The translations under genes were made by a program, and so were the position numbers. This document shows, piece after piece, positions 45,433 to 54,900 of a stretch of DNA of 64,000 nucleotides. Within the stretch, counting starts at the first letter, position 1. Each line of letters opens with the position of its first letter. This stretch comes from Cycas panzhihuaensis (taxonomy: Eukaryota > Cycadophyta): NCBI GenBank assembly GCA_023213395.1, contig CM041465.1, positions 176,583,741 to 176,647,740 of the forward strand, read 5' to 3'. Below the pieces are notes generated by a model, which was given only the letters and a program-made list of their open reading frames with translations, searched no databases and had not been told where the DNA came from.

Positions 45433-45978
45433 CTAAGATGTCGAGTCCTCGAGGTAGGTGAGATGCAGGTGCTTTTTAAAAAACTCATCAGACTCCCAAG
45501 TTGCTTCGTCGGAGGTGCAGCCTGTCCACTGTATCAAATATTCTAAAATGGACCAATTCTGGAGATGTCATTATCTAGTAGCGAGGATACATTCTGGAGG
45601 TACGGATAAGGTTTGCTCTTCATCCAAAATTGGAAGGGTTGTCAAGGGAGTATGGCTTTTGCTTAGACAATTTCGAAGACAGGAGACATGAAAAACATTA
45701 TGGATGTTTGTGGTGGGGGGAAGATCGAGAGCATATGTAACTTCACCAATACGTTTAAGGACTTTATAGGGGCCATAATATTAAGGGCTAAGTTTATGGT
45801 TCTTATGATGGTGAAGTGATTATTGCTTGTAAGGTTGGAGATGAAGAAATACCAGATCCCCAATATTGAAGGAGTGATCAGAGTGGTGGCAGTCTGTTAA
45901 TTGTTTCATTTGATTTTGGGCCATGGATAGGTTTTGTTTAAGGGTGTGGAGAATTTGGTCCATATGCTATAATTTTTG
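45433..45978 (-). pseudogene. chromovirus integrase C-terminus with chromodomain-like tail
   Basis: In the same frame as integrase, after a TAG at 45979-45981: IGDLVFLHLQPYKQ, KYYGPYKVLKRIGEVTYALD, NVFHVSCLR, then the tail VPPECILARR, a TAG, YLIQWTGCTSDEATWES and EFFKKHLHL. The [Y]-L-[IV]-[QK]-W-x-G-x2-x2-E-A-T-W-E pattern is the chromodomain signature found at the end of chromovirus integrases, where it is thought to steer insertion to marked chromatin. The frame ends at a TAG (45433-45435), just before the polypurine tract. Confidence 0.85.
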
Positions 45979-46959
45979 TTACACTATTGTTGTACGGAGG
46001 TTGGTAGCTAAGGTGTGGTGGGACAGAGGGGGATACCCATAGAGAGCCAAAAATAGAGACATTCCAATGGCTGAATGATGTGAGGAGTTGTACCAATACT
46101 CAGCTAGAGCTAGCCATGATCTCCATTTAGACTGGTGGTTAGATGTAAAGCAACATAAGTAGGTCTCCAAGGTTTTGTTAAAGACCTCAGATTGGCCATC
46201 GGTCTGTGGATGGTATGCAAAACGCATGTTGAATGATGTACCTGATGCGCAGAATAGCTCTTGCCAAAAGGAGCTAGTGAATTTAGGATCGCGATCACAT
46301 ACAATGGTAGATGGAAAACCGTGCAAATAAAATATTGTCTGGATGTAGATGTCAGTGATGCGTGGGGCTTTATAAGTTGTGTGGACGGGTAAGAAGTGGG
46401 CATATTTTGTCAACCAATCTATTACTACTAAAATGGAGTTAGATCCAGTAGATGGTGGTAGGCCCATTAGAAAGTCCATGGCAATATCTTACCATTTACC
46501 TTGTGGGATATGCAATGGTTCAAGGAGGCTCGGTTGGGGTTTTGTATCAAATTTATTACGTTGGCATGTATCACATTCTAAGACAAAGGTAAGGATGGTG
46601 GATTTCATTTCTAGCCAAAAGAAGTTAGAACGAATCCTACAGTAAGTTTTATCAAAACTAGAGTGGCCGCTAAGAGGGGAAGAATGATATTCTGATAAAA
46701 TCCATAGGATAAAAGCTGAGCGAGGATCTACAAATATGCGATTTTGGTATAAGAGAAGATTATTATGGATGGACCAATCCTTATGAATGTGGACCTTATT
46801 GGCCCAGTGTATAAAATCATGTTGGTTTTGGTTAGCCATGGCTAAATCTTGTAGCCATATCAATTGTGGGAAAGAAATGGCATAAATGGTGGGGTCCTCA
46901 ATATGACCGGTGTTATCGCCAAGTGTAGATGAAGGCAACCTCAAGAGAGCATTTACCAC
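45979..46959 (-). pseudogene. chromovirus integrase, zinc site and catalytic core
   Basis: The minus-strand frame has an intact HHCC site (EYHSSPLSGHSSFDK, LECDTCQRNK) and then one TAG (46488, probably Trp or Arg). The core carries MDFLMGLPPS (Asp), IVCDRDPKFTSSFW (Asp) and HPQTDGQSEVFNKTLETYL (Glu), i.e. the complete catalytic triad. LALAEYWYNSSHHSAIGMS and ALYGYPP follow. Apart from the stop the core is well preserved over more than 300 codons. Confidence 0.93.
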
Positions 46960-48172
46960 AATATTATCTTTCCCCTTTTTATATGTGATTGTGAAATCAA
47001 AAACTTGGAGGCGGTTGACCCATTTCGCCTGCTCTTCTGAGAGAACTGGTTGATCTAGTAAACGATGAAGGCTATGATGATCAGTAAGGATAGTGAATTT
47101 AGAACCAAATAGATACTGTCACCACTTGTCAATAGCATGGAGGATGGCTCGCATATCTTTTTTATAGGTAGAAAGTCTACACTCATGATCTTTGAGTTTT
47201 CAACTTTCAAAGGCAATGGGGTGGAAGTCTTGCATTAAGACCGCACCTAATCCAAACCCAGAGGCATCGCATTCTAATTGGAAAGGCTGAGAAAAGTTAG
47301 AGGAGGTTAAGACTGGGGTGGTTGTCATGACCTCCTTTAAATGGAGGAAGGCCTCATTAGTTGAGGGGGACCATTGGAAGGAATCCTTCCAAAGTAAGTG
47401 GGTTAAGGGAGTGGTTAGGGTGGTATAATTTTGAACAAACCGTCGATAGTATCTGGTAAGTCCTAGGAAAGCCTGCAATTGGGTCAGGGTTTTTAGGGTT
47501 GGCCAATTAGTGATGATAGAGATTTTATCAAGATCCACTCAAACCCCTGTAAAGGATATAATATACCTAAGATATTATAATTTAGATTTCTTAAATTCAC
47601 ATTTGGAGAGCTTAGCATACAACTTATTCTTAGCTAGGATTTGAAGGACTATCTCTAGATGTAGGATGTGGGCTGGCATGTTTGAGTTATAGATAAGAAT
47701 ATCATCAAAGAAGACGATGATAAATTTTCATAAGTATGGGGAGAAGATTTTGTTCATAAGAGCCTGAAAGGTGGCAGGAGCATTACATAGGCCAAAGGGC
47801 ATGACCTGGAACTCAAAGTGGCCATGGTAGGTTTGGAAAGCTATTTTATGTTGATCCTCTGGCAAGATGAGGATTTGGTAGTATCTGGGCTGTAAATCAA
47901 GCTTGGTGAAAATTGTAGTGCCATGGATTTCATCTAACATGTCATCGACTTATGGCATGGGAAAATTTTTATGGTGATTTTATTGAGCGCAGATAGTTAA
48001 CACAAAGTTGGAAAGAGCCATCCTTCTTGCGAACTAAGATGATGGGTGCTGTATACGGGCTTTTGCTAGGTTGAATGATACCCATGTCTAACAATTCCCA
48101 CGTGATTTTTTTTATTTCATTTTTTTGGAAATAAGAATTTCTATATGGTCGAAGGCTTATCAGGTCATGCAA
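46960..48172 (-). pseudogene. chromovirus reverse transcriptase and RNase H
   Basis: RT begins [34 protein letters not shown] and [14 protein letters not shown]. One frameshift lies between 47969 and 47940. Then [33 protein letters not shown] and the catalytic IIVFFDDILIYN near 47700 (both Asp present). Connection: LGLTRYYRRFVQNY. RNase H: QLECDASGFGLGAVLMQ (Asp), TILTDHHSLHRLL (Asp) and KGKDNIVVNALLR, where the usual A-D-A-L-S-R has lost its Asp. Stops are few and mostly TAG. Confidence 0.93.
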
Positions 48173-48960
48173 ACTTTGTAACTCAATAGTATGGTAAAAG
48201 CCTCAATCAGGAGGGAGACTAGCAGGTAACGGAGCAAATATAGATTGGTATTGATGTAATACTTGCTGGATATCAAGGTGGATACCCAAGGGGGCCTAGA
48301 TATGGTTAAGATAAATGATGTATCTAATGTTATCGTTGAGTTGGTGGCGCATTCTTAAGGGTGAGATTACTTTGTTTGGGGGGGGCTTACATCCCATAAA
48401 GTTTATAAGAGCGGCCCATGTGATCTTTGAACATAATGAAGGGGGTCGTAGGTGAGTTATTGGTGCTATAAGTCCCTAGAGTCTGGAGCCATTATATGCC
48501 AAGAATTGCATCTGACCCACCTATGGAAAGGGCATAAAAATCAGAGACAAAGGTATATGAGCCAATATGTAACGTGAGGTTTTTTATTGTTCCTACACAA
48601 TGGAGTGTGTGATGACCAGGTAAGGAGCAAGTGAAGCCAATTTTAGGTTCTATGTAAATATTTAATTAGCATGCAATGGAGATGTCAATGAAATTTAGCA
48701 ATGCACCACCATCGATTAAAATGGTAATTAGGATTTTCCTAAGTATTCCTTTGACTCGAAGTGGTTTAGGATATGCAATGGAGGTAACTGTGGATAAGGA
48801 AACTTCAGGCTCAGGGTTTGGGGGTAACTCATCAACAGGGTGGTCTTAGGGTTCATCATCATATTCATGCTCAGTATAAGGGTCATCATTTGAGGGTAAG
48901 TCTGGGTCAATTGTGAAGACCATCTTCTTAACTTTACAGATTCTATTGAACATTGCATAT
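48173..48960 (-). pseudogene. chromovirus protease region
   Basis: The text between gag and RT is broken but in places protease-like: ILITILIDGGALLNFIDISI is suggested near 48720-48660, where the visible frame reads differently because of stops. Further on, [13 protein letters not shown] and the approach to RT are readable. I cannot confirm a D-T/S-G active site. The 76-codon open stretch at 48728-48958 is part of the gag-protease junction in a shifted frame. Confidence 0.5.
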
Positions 48961-49929
48961 ATAGACTAGCTTCCTGATGATATTGTGCCTCTGTAGGAGT
49001 GATGTGGATGGGCTTTGATGATGATTCCTTAATGTGTTGCTTAAGAGATGTAGCTGGGGTATCCTCTAGTCATGGGCGTGATCATGGTCTCTGGGACCAG
49101 GCCGTATAAACTTGTCAGGATCGTGAAAACCATGTGGAGTCTCGTCTGAATGGAGGAGGTCTTTCTGCAGTAAATTCTGCTTCTATTACTTTAGCCATAT
49201 TAATTGCATCCTTTAGAGTAGAAATGGAGACTATCTTCAAGCATATTTGAATACATTCTTTAAGTTTGGATACGTATGTATCTATCTCTATCTATTTATC
49301 AAGTTACTGATCAACCCGATTACGTAAAGATTGGAACTCATCCGTGTAAAGTTCGATAGAGGATACTTGCTTCAAACGTGTTAGCTGTCTAAAAAAAGAT
49401 TGACTCCAAGTATCTTCATACTGCTCAAAAAAATAAGTAGATAAGTGCACCCAAGACTGGTTAGAGGGGTACTCCCATTTCCACCATCAGAATCATGATG
49501 TGCCTTCATATCTAAGTGAATGGAAGCAAATGTAAGTTGCTCATTCACTAGCATTGGGTTGAGTGTAAAGTAAGACTCTAGTTTACTAATCCAACTTCAT
49601 GCACTATCCATGTCGAGATCTGGATCAAATATGGGTATGTTGATCTTATGATGGAATGGTTTTTGCTAACATGGAGGCGGAGGCACGATTTGTTACTGTG
49701 CAAGGCCAACTGGTGGTGGAGGAGAGAAGTTGTTTAACCTCTTAATTACATCTTGGACATTAGCATGAGATGCTAGGTTTTGCAATTATGAGATAAAGTC
49801 TGCACGCATAGTAGCTACTTCATTTTTAACCTCATCACGTATGTGGCCGAGATCCTCGATTTTATCATTAATTCTATGGACTTTAGTCTCGAGTGTCAAG
49901 ATTTTATCACTATTGCTTTGAGGAGCCAT
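48961..49929 (-). pseudogene. chromovirus gag
   Basis: It starts at ATG 49929 on the minus strand: MAPQSNSDKILTLETKVHRI, a coiled-coil-like acidic start. The retrotransposon gag core follows (INIPIFDPDLDMDSA, WISKLESYFTLNPM, QLTFASIHLDMKA), then after a shift QYEDTWSQSFFRQLTRLKQV, YTDEFQSLRNRVDQ and DAINMAKVIEAEF. This is the capsid-forming protein. No zinc knuckle is clear. Several TAG/TAA stops and at least two frameshifts break it. Confidence 0.8.
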
Positions 49930-51079
49930 GGAGAAAGGGCATAAAGAGGTGGGAATAAGTAGAAAGAAGGGGAATGAACGAAGTAGGAAAGATCAAGAAA
50001 GAACGGGATGTAAGAAAAGGGGGTTATTAAGAGAAAGAGAGCGGGGTGAATAGGGAGATTGTGGGGTGTCTATAGCCTATTGACCCCAAAGAAAGTTACA
50101 TAAACAAGATATCAAGTTATTTCAATAGTGTAAAAAGCTTGTTCGAATGGGGCATGTGAAGTGTAAGGGGGGGGGTGGGTCCCACCAGTGACTAGGTACT
50201 AAAAATTGTGAAATTTTACATTATATACCAACCTTGTATAAATTGACTAGTATAATGTGTTGATCAAAATGAGGTATATAACTATAAGGGTAAATTTTCT
50301 CACTGAATTAAGTGGAGTTTCTTTTTTTTTTTCTCTTTCTTTTTTTTTCTCTTCCTTTCTCTTTTTTTCTCTCTTTTTTTTTTTCCTTTTTTTTTTCTTT
50401 TAAATTGTGAGGTGCCTTACAGTCTTAACCAAAGGATCCTACCAACCACTAGACAAGGTGTGCTTGGTCTTATAGGCCTGCCAATAAACTATAGAAGTTT
50501 GGGGTAAGTAGCTTTGTGGCATTAACCGCTAACCATTACGCTACAAGACTTCAGCAGTTAATAGTTACCTATGCTGGAAAAGGATTAGGACCTGAAGATG
50601 GGGTCCTTCCTATATACTTGAAGGTATGTGGAGGTGCACTGCAGTAGCCAGGTTCTATCTAGGGCTTGGCTTAGGAGTGATACTCCAATCCTTCACGCAA
50701 AGGGAAAGAGGGCCACTATGCACTTAGCTAGAATAACAGATCCCTGCGATACCTAGGAAAGGAGGTGGGAGGGAGAAAAAAGTAACTACCCAACGATGTT
50801 ATCTACCCTTAAGATATAATTTAATGATAGAATTAAAAAATATAAATGAAATTTAAAACTAGATGAAAGACAAGGGATAAAGTACTAGAGTTACCTGGGA
50901 AAAGAATTTCCCCTTTCTCCCAACTCTTGGACTATCCTGATACCATTCCTCAATCTCCATGGAGAGAGTACTAAGTGAAGGTCTTTCCTCAATCTCTACT
51001 AGGGTAGAGAGAGTACTCAATCTGATAGGGAAAGAAAAAAATTTTAGACTTTTGGGCAGCCTCTCATGATTGTGACGTA
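49930..51079 (-). other. leader of the chromovirus between primer site and gag
   Basis: This is a 1.15-kb non-coding leader, long for an element of this size. It includes a pyrimidine tract on the plus strand at 50321-50402, which is a purine tract in the element RNA. The 77-codon minus-strand open stretch at 50859-51092 starts inside the primer site and has no family resemblance. Confidence 0.7.
50321..50402. repeat. long pyrimidine tract in the chromovirus leader
   Basis: About 80 bases consist almost only of T and C (plus strand), such as TTTCTTTTTTTTTTTCTCTT. In the element RNA this is a long A/G tract. Confidence 0.9.
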
Positions 51080-51091
51080 GCTCTGATACCA
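51080..51091 (-). other. primer-binding site (initiator-Met tRNA) of the chromovirus
   Basis: The plus strand GCTCTGATACCA is the reverse complement of TGGTATCAGAGC. It lies two bases from the 5' LTR end at 51094. Confidence 0.93.
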
Positions 51092-51093
51092 CT

Positions 51094-51467
51094 TGGGATA
51101 TTTCTCCTCGCCAATACTCTTAAGATAGTAGAGAATTTGACAATCACAGCAGCGTCTTCTTATCCAACAGAGCAAACAAGCTAACCAAGATTTTAATAGG
51201 AACACCAGAGTGCTAAATGATCACCAAAAGATAGAAAGTACCATAGTACAATCTTCATAAAAATGTTCTATCAAGATAACCATCATTTATAATTTATAAC
51301 CCTTATATAGACAAAATAGGGTCTTATACATGTAATCCTATTGGTGGCCTAAGCGGCCTTATATTCTATTAGACGACAATGCCGATGCATACTATTGGCC
51401 CGCTAGACGGCACATGCATAAAGTTCCATAGTGGTTTACATAACTTAGCTAGATAAGTTATGTAACA
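51094..51467 (-). repeat. 5' LTR of the chromovirus
   Basis: It is 374 bases long, starting TGTTACATAACTTATC and ending ATATCCCA on the minus strand. The copy at 45048-45421 has the same length. The minus strand shows CTATATAAGGG near 51303-51313, a good TATA box for element transcription. Confidence 0.93.
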
Positions 51468-51472
51468 AAATC
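51468..51472. repeat. target-site duplication of the chromovirus, right copy (AAATC)
   Basis: This matches 45043-45047. The copia reading frame continues directly after it. Confidence 0.9.
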
Positions 51473-52590
51473 TTTACATTTTAGTGGGAAGTATAGATGT
51501 CAGCCAAGCAGCTATAGCATCAAAGACTGCAGAAGATTCAACTCAGTTATAGCATCAGAGACTTGGGCATATGAGTGAGAAAAAGCTTAAGGTCCTAATA
51601 AACTGTAAGTTTCTTCCTAACTTGCAGCTTTCAAATTTGGCTTTTTGTAAACATTGTATTTTTGGAAAGATGTGTAAACTCAGGTTTAAAGTAGGGAGTC
51701 ATATGAGTAAAGGTGTTCTAGATTATATACATTTATATGTATGGGGACTAGCCCCTAAAATATCTTATGGAGGATCATTATATTATGTCACATTTATAGA
51801 TGATTACTCTAGGAAGGTATGGGTCTATTTTTTGAGAAGGAAATCTGAAATTTTCAGTATGTTTAAGAAGTTCAAGGCTCTAGTTAAGAACAGTACTAGT
51901 AAGACAATCAAATGTTTAAGAACTGATAATGGAGGTGCGTTCAACTCCTTGGATTTTGAGAACTATTGCATAGAAGCTAGGAATGAAAGACACAAGACCA
52001 CTAGCTATACTCCATAGCAAAATGGCATTGCAGAGTGCATGAATAGGACACTCTTGGAATAAGCAAGAAACATGCTAAGTAATGTAGGAGTGGAGTAGGG
52101 CTTGTGGGCAGAAGCTGTTCAAACAACTTGCTATTTGGTAAATAGGTCACCATCACTTGCAATAGATTACAAGATTCCTAAAGAAGTATGGACTGGACAT
52201 CCATGTGATTATTCAAATTTAAAAAGTTTTGGTTGTGATGCTTATGCCTGGACTGATAAAAGTAAATATTCAAAGTTAGACCCAAAATCTAAGAGGTATA
52301 TCTTCGTTGGTTATTGTGATAAGGATGGTGTGAAGGGATACAGGTTATGGGATCCTACTGCCCATAAAATCACCATTAATAGAGATATTGTATTTGATGA
52401 ATCTTCCCTTTTAAAATTAGACAGTGAAGAAGTTAAAATGAAACAGGAGCAGAAAGATGAATATTAATAGGTCAAGTTTGAAACCCAGTCATCTTTAGAA
52501 TCAGAAAAATAGGAATATCTTTCTGAAGATGAATCTGTAACAGATTTACAGGAGTATATGGACACTCATCTACTAGCAGTTAGAAGATCT
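51473..52590 (+). pseudogene. copia element 2 integrase
   Basis: The interrupted gene resumes in frame: YILVGSIDVSQAA, then HQRLGHMSEKKLKVL and CKHCIFGKMCKLRF (the zinc-binding HHCC). The catalytic core follows: LDYIHLYVWGLAP (the family has Asp in D-L/V-W-G; here Tyr), YVTFIDDYSRKVWVYFL, CLRTDNGGAFNSLDF (Asp) and NGIAECMNRTLLE (Glu). Stops at about 51547, 52015, 52060 and 52096 are TAG/TAA at Gln or Trp. The C-terminal part (KSFGCDAYAWTDKSKYSKLD) is intact. Two stops close it near 52465. Confidence 0.93.
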
Positions 52591-53690
52591 ACATGATTCA
52601 GTCATCCACCCGATAGGTACAACCTATCTACTTCTATTGCTTTGGTTTCTAATGAATGTGAGTCTACATGTTTCCAAGAAGTAGTAGATGATATGCATAG
52701 TGAGAAGTGGAAGAGGGCTATACAGGAAGAGATAGATGCATTGAAGAAAAATAATTCATGGGACTTAGTAGAACTTCCACATGACAGGAAAATTATTGGT
52801 TGCGGGTGGGTTTTTAAGATAAAAACAGATGTTGATGGAAAGGTTGACAAATATAGGGTAAGATTGGTGGCTAAAGGCTATGTATAGAAAGCAGGTATTG
52901 ACTTTCATGAGATCTTTTCCCCAATTGTCAAACTTGTTTCAATTCGAGTGTTGTTATCATTAGTAGCTTCTCTTTATTTGGAGTTGGAGCAGTTAGATGT
53001 AAAAATAACTTTTCTACATGGAGATTTAGATGAGGAGATCTATATGGATCAACTAGAAGGGTTTGTACAGGATGGCAGAAAAAGACTTGTTTACAAACTT
53101 AGGAAATCATTGTATGGCCTAAAGTAATCACCTAGGTGGTGGTACAAGAAGTCTGATACCTTCATGAATAGCTAAAATTTTAAAAGAAGTGAGTATGATC
53201 ATTGAGTTTACTTTAAATTTATGGACAATGGCTTATTCATTATCTTGGTACTATATGTTGATGACATGTTGGTTGCAAGTAAGAGCATGGAAGAAATCAA
53301 TAAGCTAAAGGCTCAACTGGATAGGACTTTTGATATGAAGGATCTAGGAGCTGCAAAATAAATCTTAGGCATGGAGATACACAGAGAAAGGAAAAATGGT
53401 GAGTTATGGTTATCACAGCAAAAATATATGGAGAAGGTGCTAACTAGGTTTGGTATGGAAAATATGAAACCAGTGAGTATCCCATTGGCTTCCCATTTCA
53501 AGTTTTCTTCGAATATGAGTCCTAGTAGTGAAGAAGAAAAGGTTTATATGTCTTGTGTGCCTTATGCTAGTGTAGTAGGAAGTTTGATGTATGCCATGGT
53601 ATGTACAAGACCTGATATTTCACATGCAGTCGATGTAGTTAGCAGGTTTATGGCAAATATAGGGAAAGAACATTGGGCTACAGTGAAATA
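52591..53690 (+). pseudogene. copia element 2 reverse transcriptase
   Basis: In the same frame: KWKRAIQEEIDALKKNNSWD, LVELPHDRKIIGCGWVFKIK, VDKYRVRLVAKGYV, stop (Gln), KAGIDFHEIFSPIVK, LEQLDVKITFLHGDLDEEIY, YKLRKSLYGLK, stop (Gln), SPRWWYK, then the catalytic LYVDDMLVA near 53255 with both Asp intact. MKDLGAAK, stop, ILGMEIHRER and YMEKVLTRFGMENMKPVSIP follow. About eight point stops and no indel interrupt 360 codons. Confidence 0.94.
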
Positions 53691-54219
53691 GATGCTTTGG
53701 TATTTAAAAGGCACAAGTGACTACTGCATCACTTTTGGAGGTACAAGTAATCAGGTTTGTGGATATGTTGATTCAGACTTTGTAGGAGATTTAGACAAAA
53801 GAAGGTCTACTTCAGGTTATGTTTTGACTCTTACAAATGGTCCAGTTAGTTGGATGTCTAAATTGCAGAGCACAATTACACTGTCAACCATGGAAGTTGA
53901 ATATATTACTGTAACACATGCTTGTAAAGAAGCAATGCAGTTCTGAGGTCTATTGGTTGAGCTTAGAAGGAGACAGGAAAATGTAAAGGTATTTTGTGAT
54001 AATCAAAGTGCTATTTACTTAGCCAAGAATTAAGCTCATCATAGTAGAACAAAGCATATTGCTCTTAAGTACCATTGTGTTAGATAGGTTGTGGAAGCAC
54101 GTGGAGTGGCACTTAAGAAGATTTACACCAATCAGAATTATGCTGATATATTCATAAAAGTAGTACCAGTAGAGAAGTTCAAATGGTGATTGACTTCTCT
54201 TGGCTTGCAGAAAAGATGA
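53691..54219 (+). pseudogene. copia element 2 RNase H
   Basis: The domain follows the copia junction KEHWATVK, stop, MLWYLKGTSDYCI. It reads VCGYVDSDFVGDLDKRRSTS (Asp), GYVLTLTNGPVSWMSKLQST, TLSTMEVEYITVTHACKEAM (Glu), VKVFCDNQSAIYLAKN (Asp), HHSRTKHIALKYH, and KIYTNQNYADIFIKVVPVEK. The catalytic residues are present. Stops include TGA at 53944 and 54187 and TAA/TAG near 54031 and 54085. The frame closes at TGA 54217. Confidence 0.93.
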
Positions 54220-54257
54220 TGAAGGGTCGAGTAAAGGTACCAGGTAAATTGTTGTCA

Positions 54258-54267
54258 AGGTGGAGAT
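54258..54267 (+). other. polypurine tract of copia element 2
   Basis: AGGTGGAGAT lies directly before the 3' LTR, in the usual position for copia elements. Confidence 0.8.
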
Positions 54268-54895
54268 TGTTGGGTATTATGACAACAATCATTTAAGGCT
54301 AAAATTTTAGCATGTTTTCAGTGTGGTTTCCCCCCTAATCTTTCAGAGGGGGTTCCAAGGGGGCTAGGGGGGTGCAGGGGGTATGGAACACCCCCCACTA
54401 AGAGGGGGTTCGAGGGTGATAGCCCCTGACCCAAAAAATTAACCATGTGAACCTTATTAAAATGTAAAGAGAATAAGGGTCATTTGATACAAATACCCTA
54501 GATTCTACAGTTGAGATTCATGCCTTGGATGTCCTTCTCATGTAGCCTGTTTTAGGGCTTTTCTTATTATGTTGTATTTAATGTAATGTACTGTGATGAA
54601 GGCAGCAACTGGTTGTTGTTCCTGAGAGTACTATGCTACAGAGATATACTATTTCTCCATTCTACAACAATAAAGATCGACATCTTTTCTATGTAGATAT
54701 TTCCCTAGCACACTGTTAGGGTTTTACCATGTTATATTGGGTGCATATGTGATGTTTAGCTTGTATATCGATGTTATTGTATTATCTCTGATTTTAGAAC
54801 TTGCATGTTAAATCTTAGTTTCGATTTCTGTAACTAGTTGCAAAATAGTTTAGATCTTGTGGCGGTTTAAAGTTTGGGACCTTATATTCTCAACA
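54268..54895 (+). repeat. 3' LTR of copia element 2
   Basis: It starts TGTTGGGTATTA and ends TCTCAACA, 628 bases. It matches the 5' LTR along its length, except for a shorter G-rich segment (54340-54425) and scattered transitions. Confidence 0.94.
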
Positions 54896-54900
54896 AAATT
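54896..54900. repeat. target-site duplication of copia element 2, right copy (AAATT)
   Basis: This is identical to 43148-43152. Confidence 0.85.

Larger units (their letters stand above)
45048..51467 (-). mobile_element. chromovirus (Ty3/gypsy) nested in copia element 2, minus strand
   Basis: A 6420-base element lies between two LTRs of exactly 374 bases and a 5-bp duplication. On the minus strand it runs 5' LTR (51467-51094), primer site, a 1.1-kb leader, gag, protease region, RT, RNase H, integrase with a chromodomain-like tail, polypurine tract and 3' LTR. From RT to the end (47940-45433) it is one frame with point stops only. By hand count the LTRs differ at about 29 of 374 sites, mostly transitions. 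Confidence 0.95.
43153..54895 (+). mobile_element. Ty1/copia element 2, with a chromovirus inserted in it
   Basis: LTRs of 644 and 628 bases flank gag, protease, integrase, RT and RNase H in the copia order, with an initiator-Met primer site and a 5-bp duplication. A minus-strand chromovirus (45048-51467) interrupts the stretch between protease and integrase. Without it the element is about 5.3 kb. The coding region is a single frame with no indels, broken only by about 20 point stops. Motifs such as QNGIAE, YMDQLEGF and KIYTNQNYADIF suggest the Tork-like group. Confidence 0.95.
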
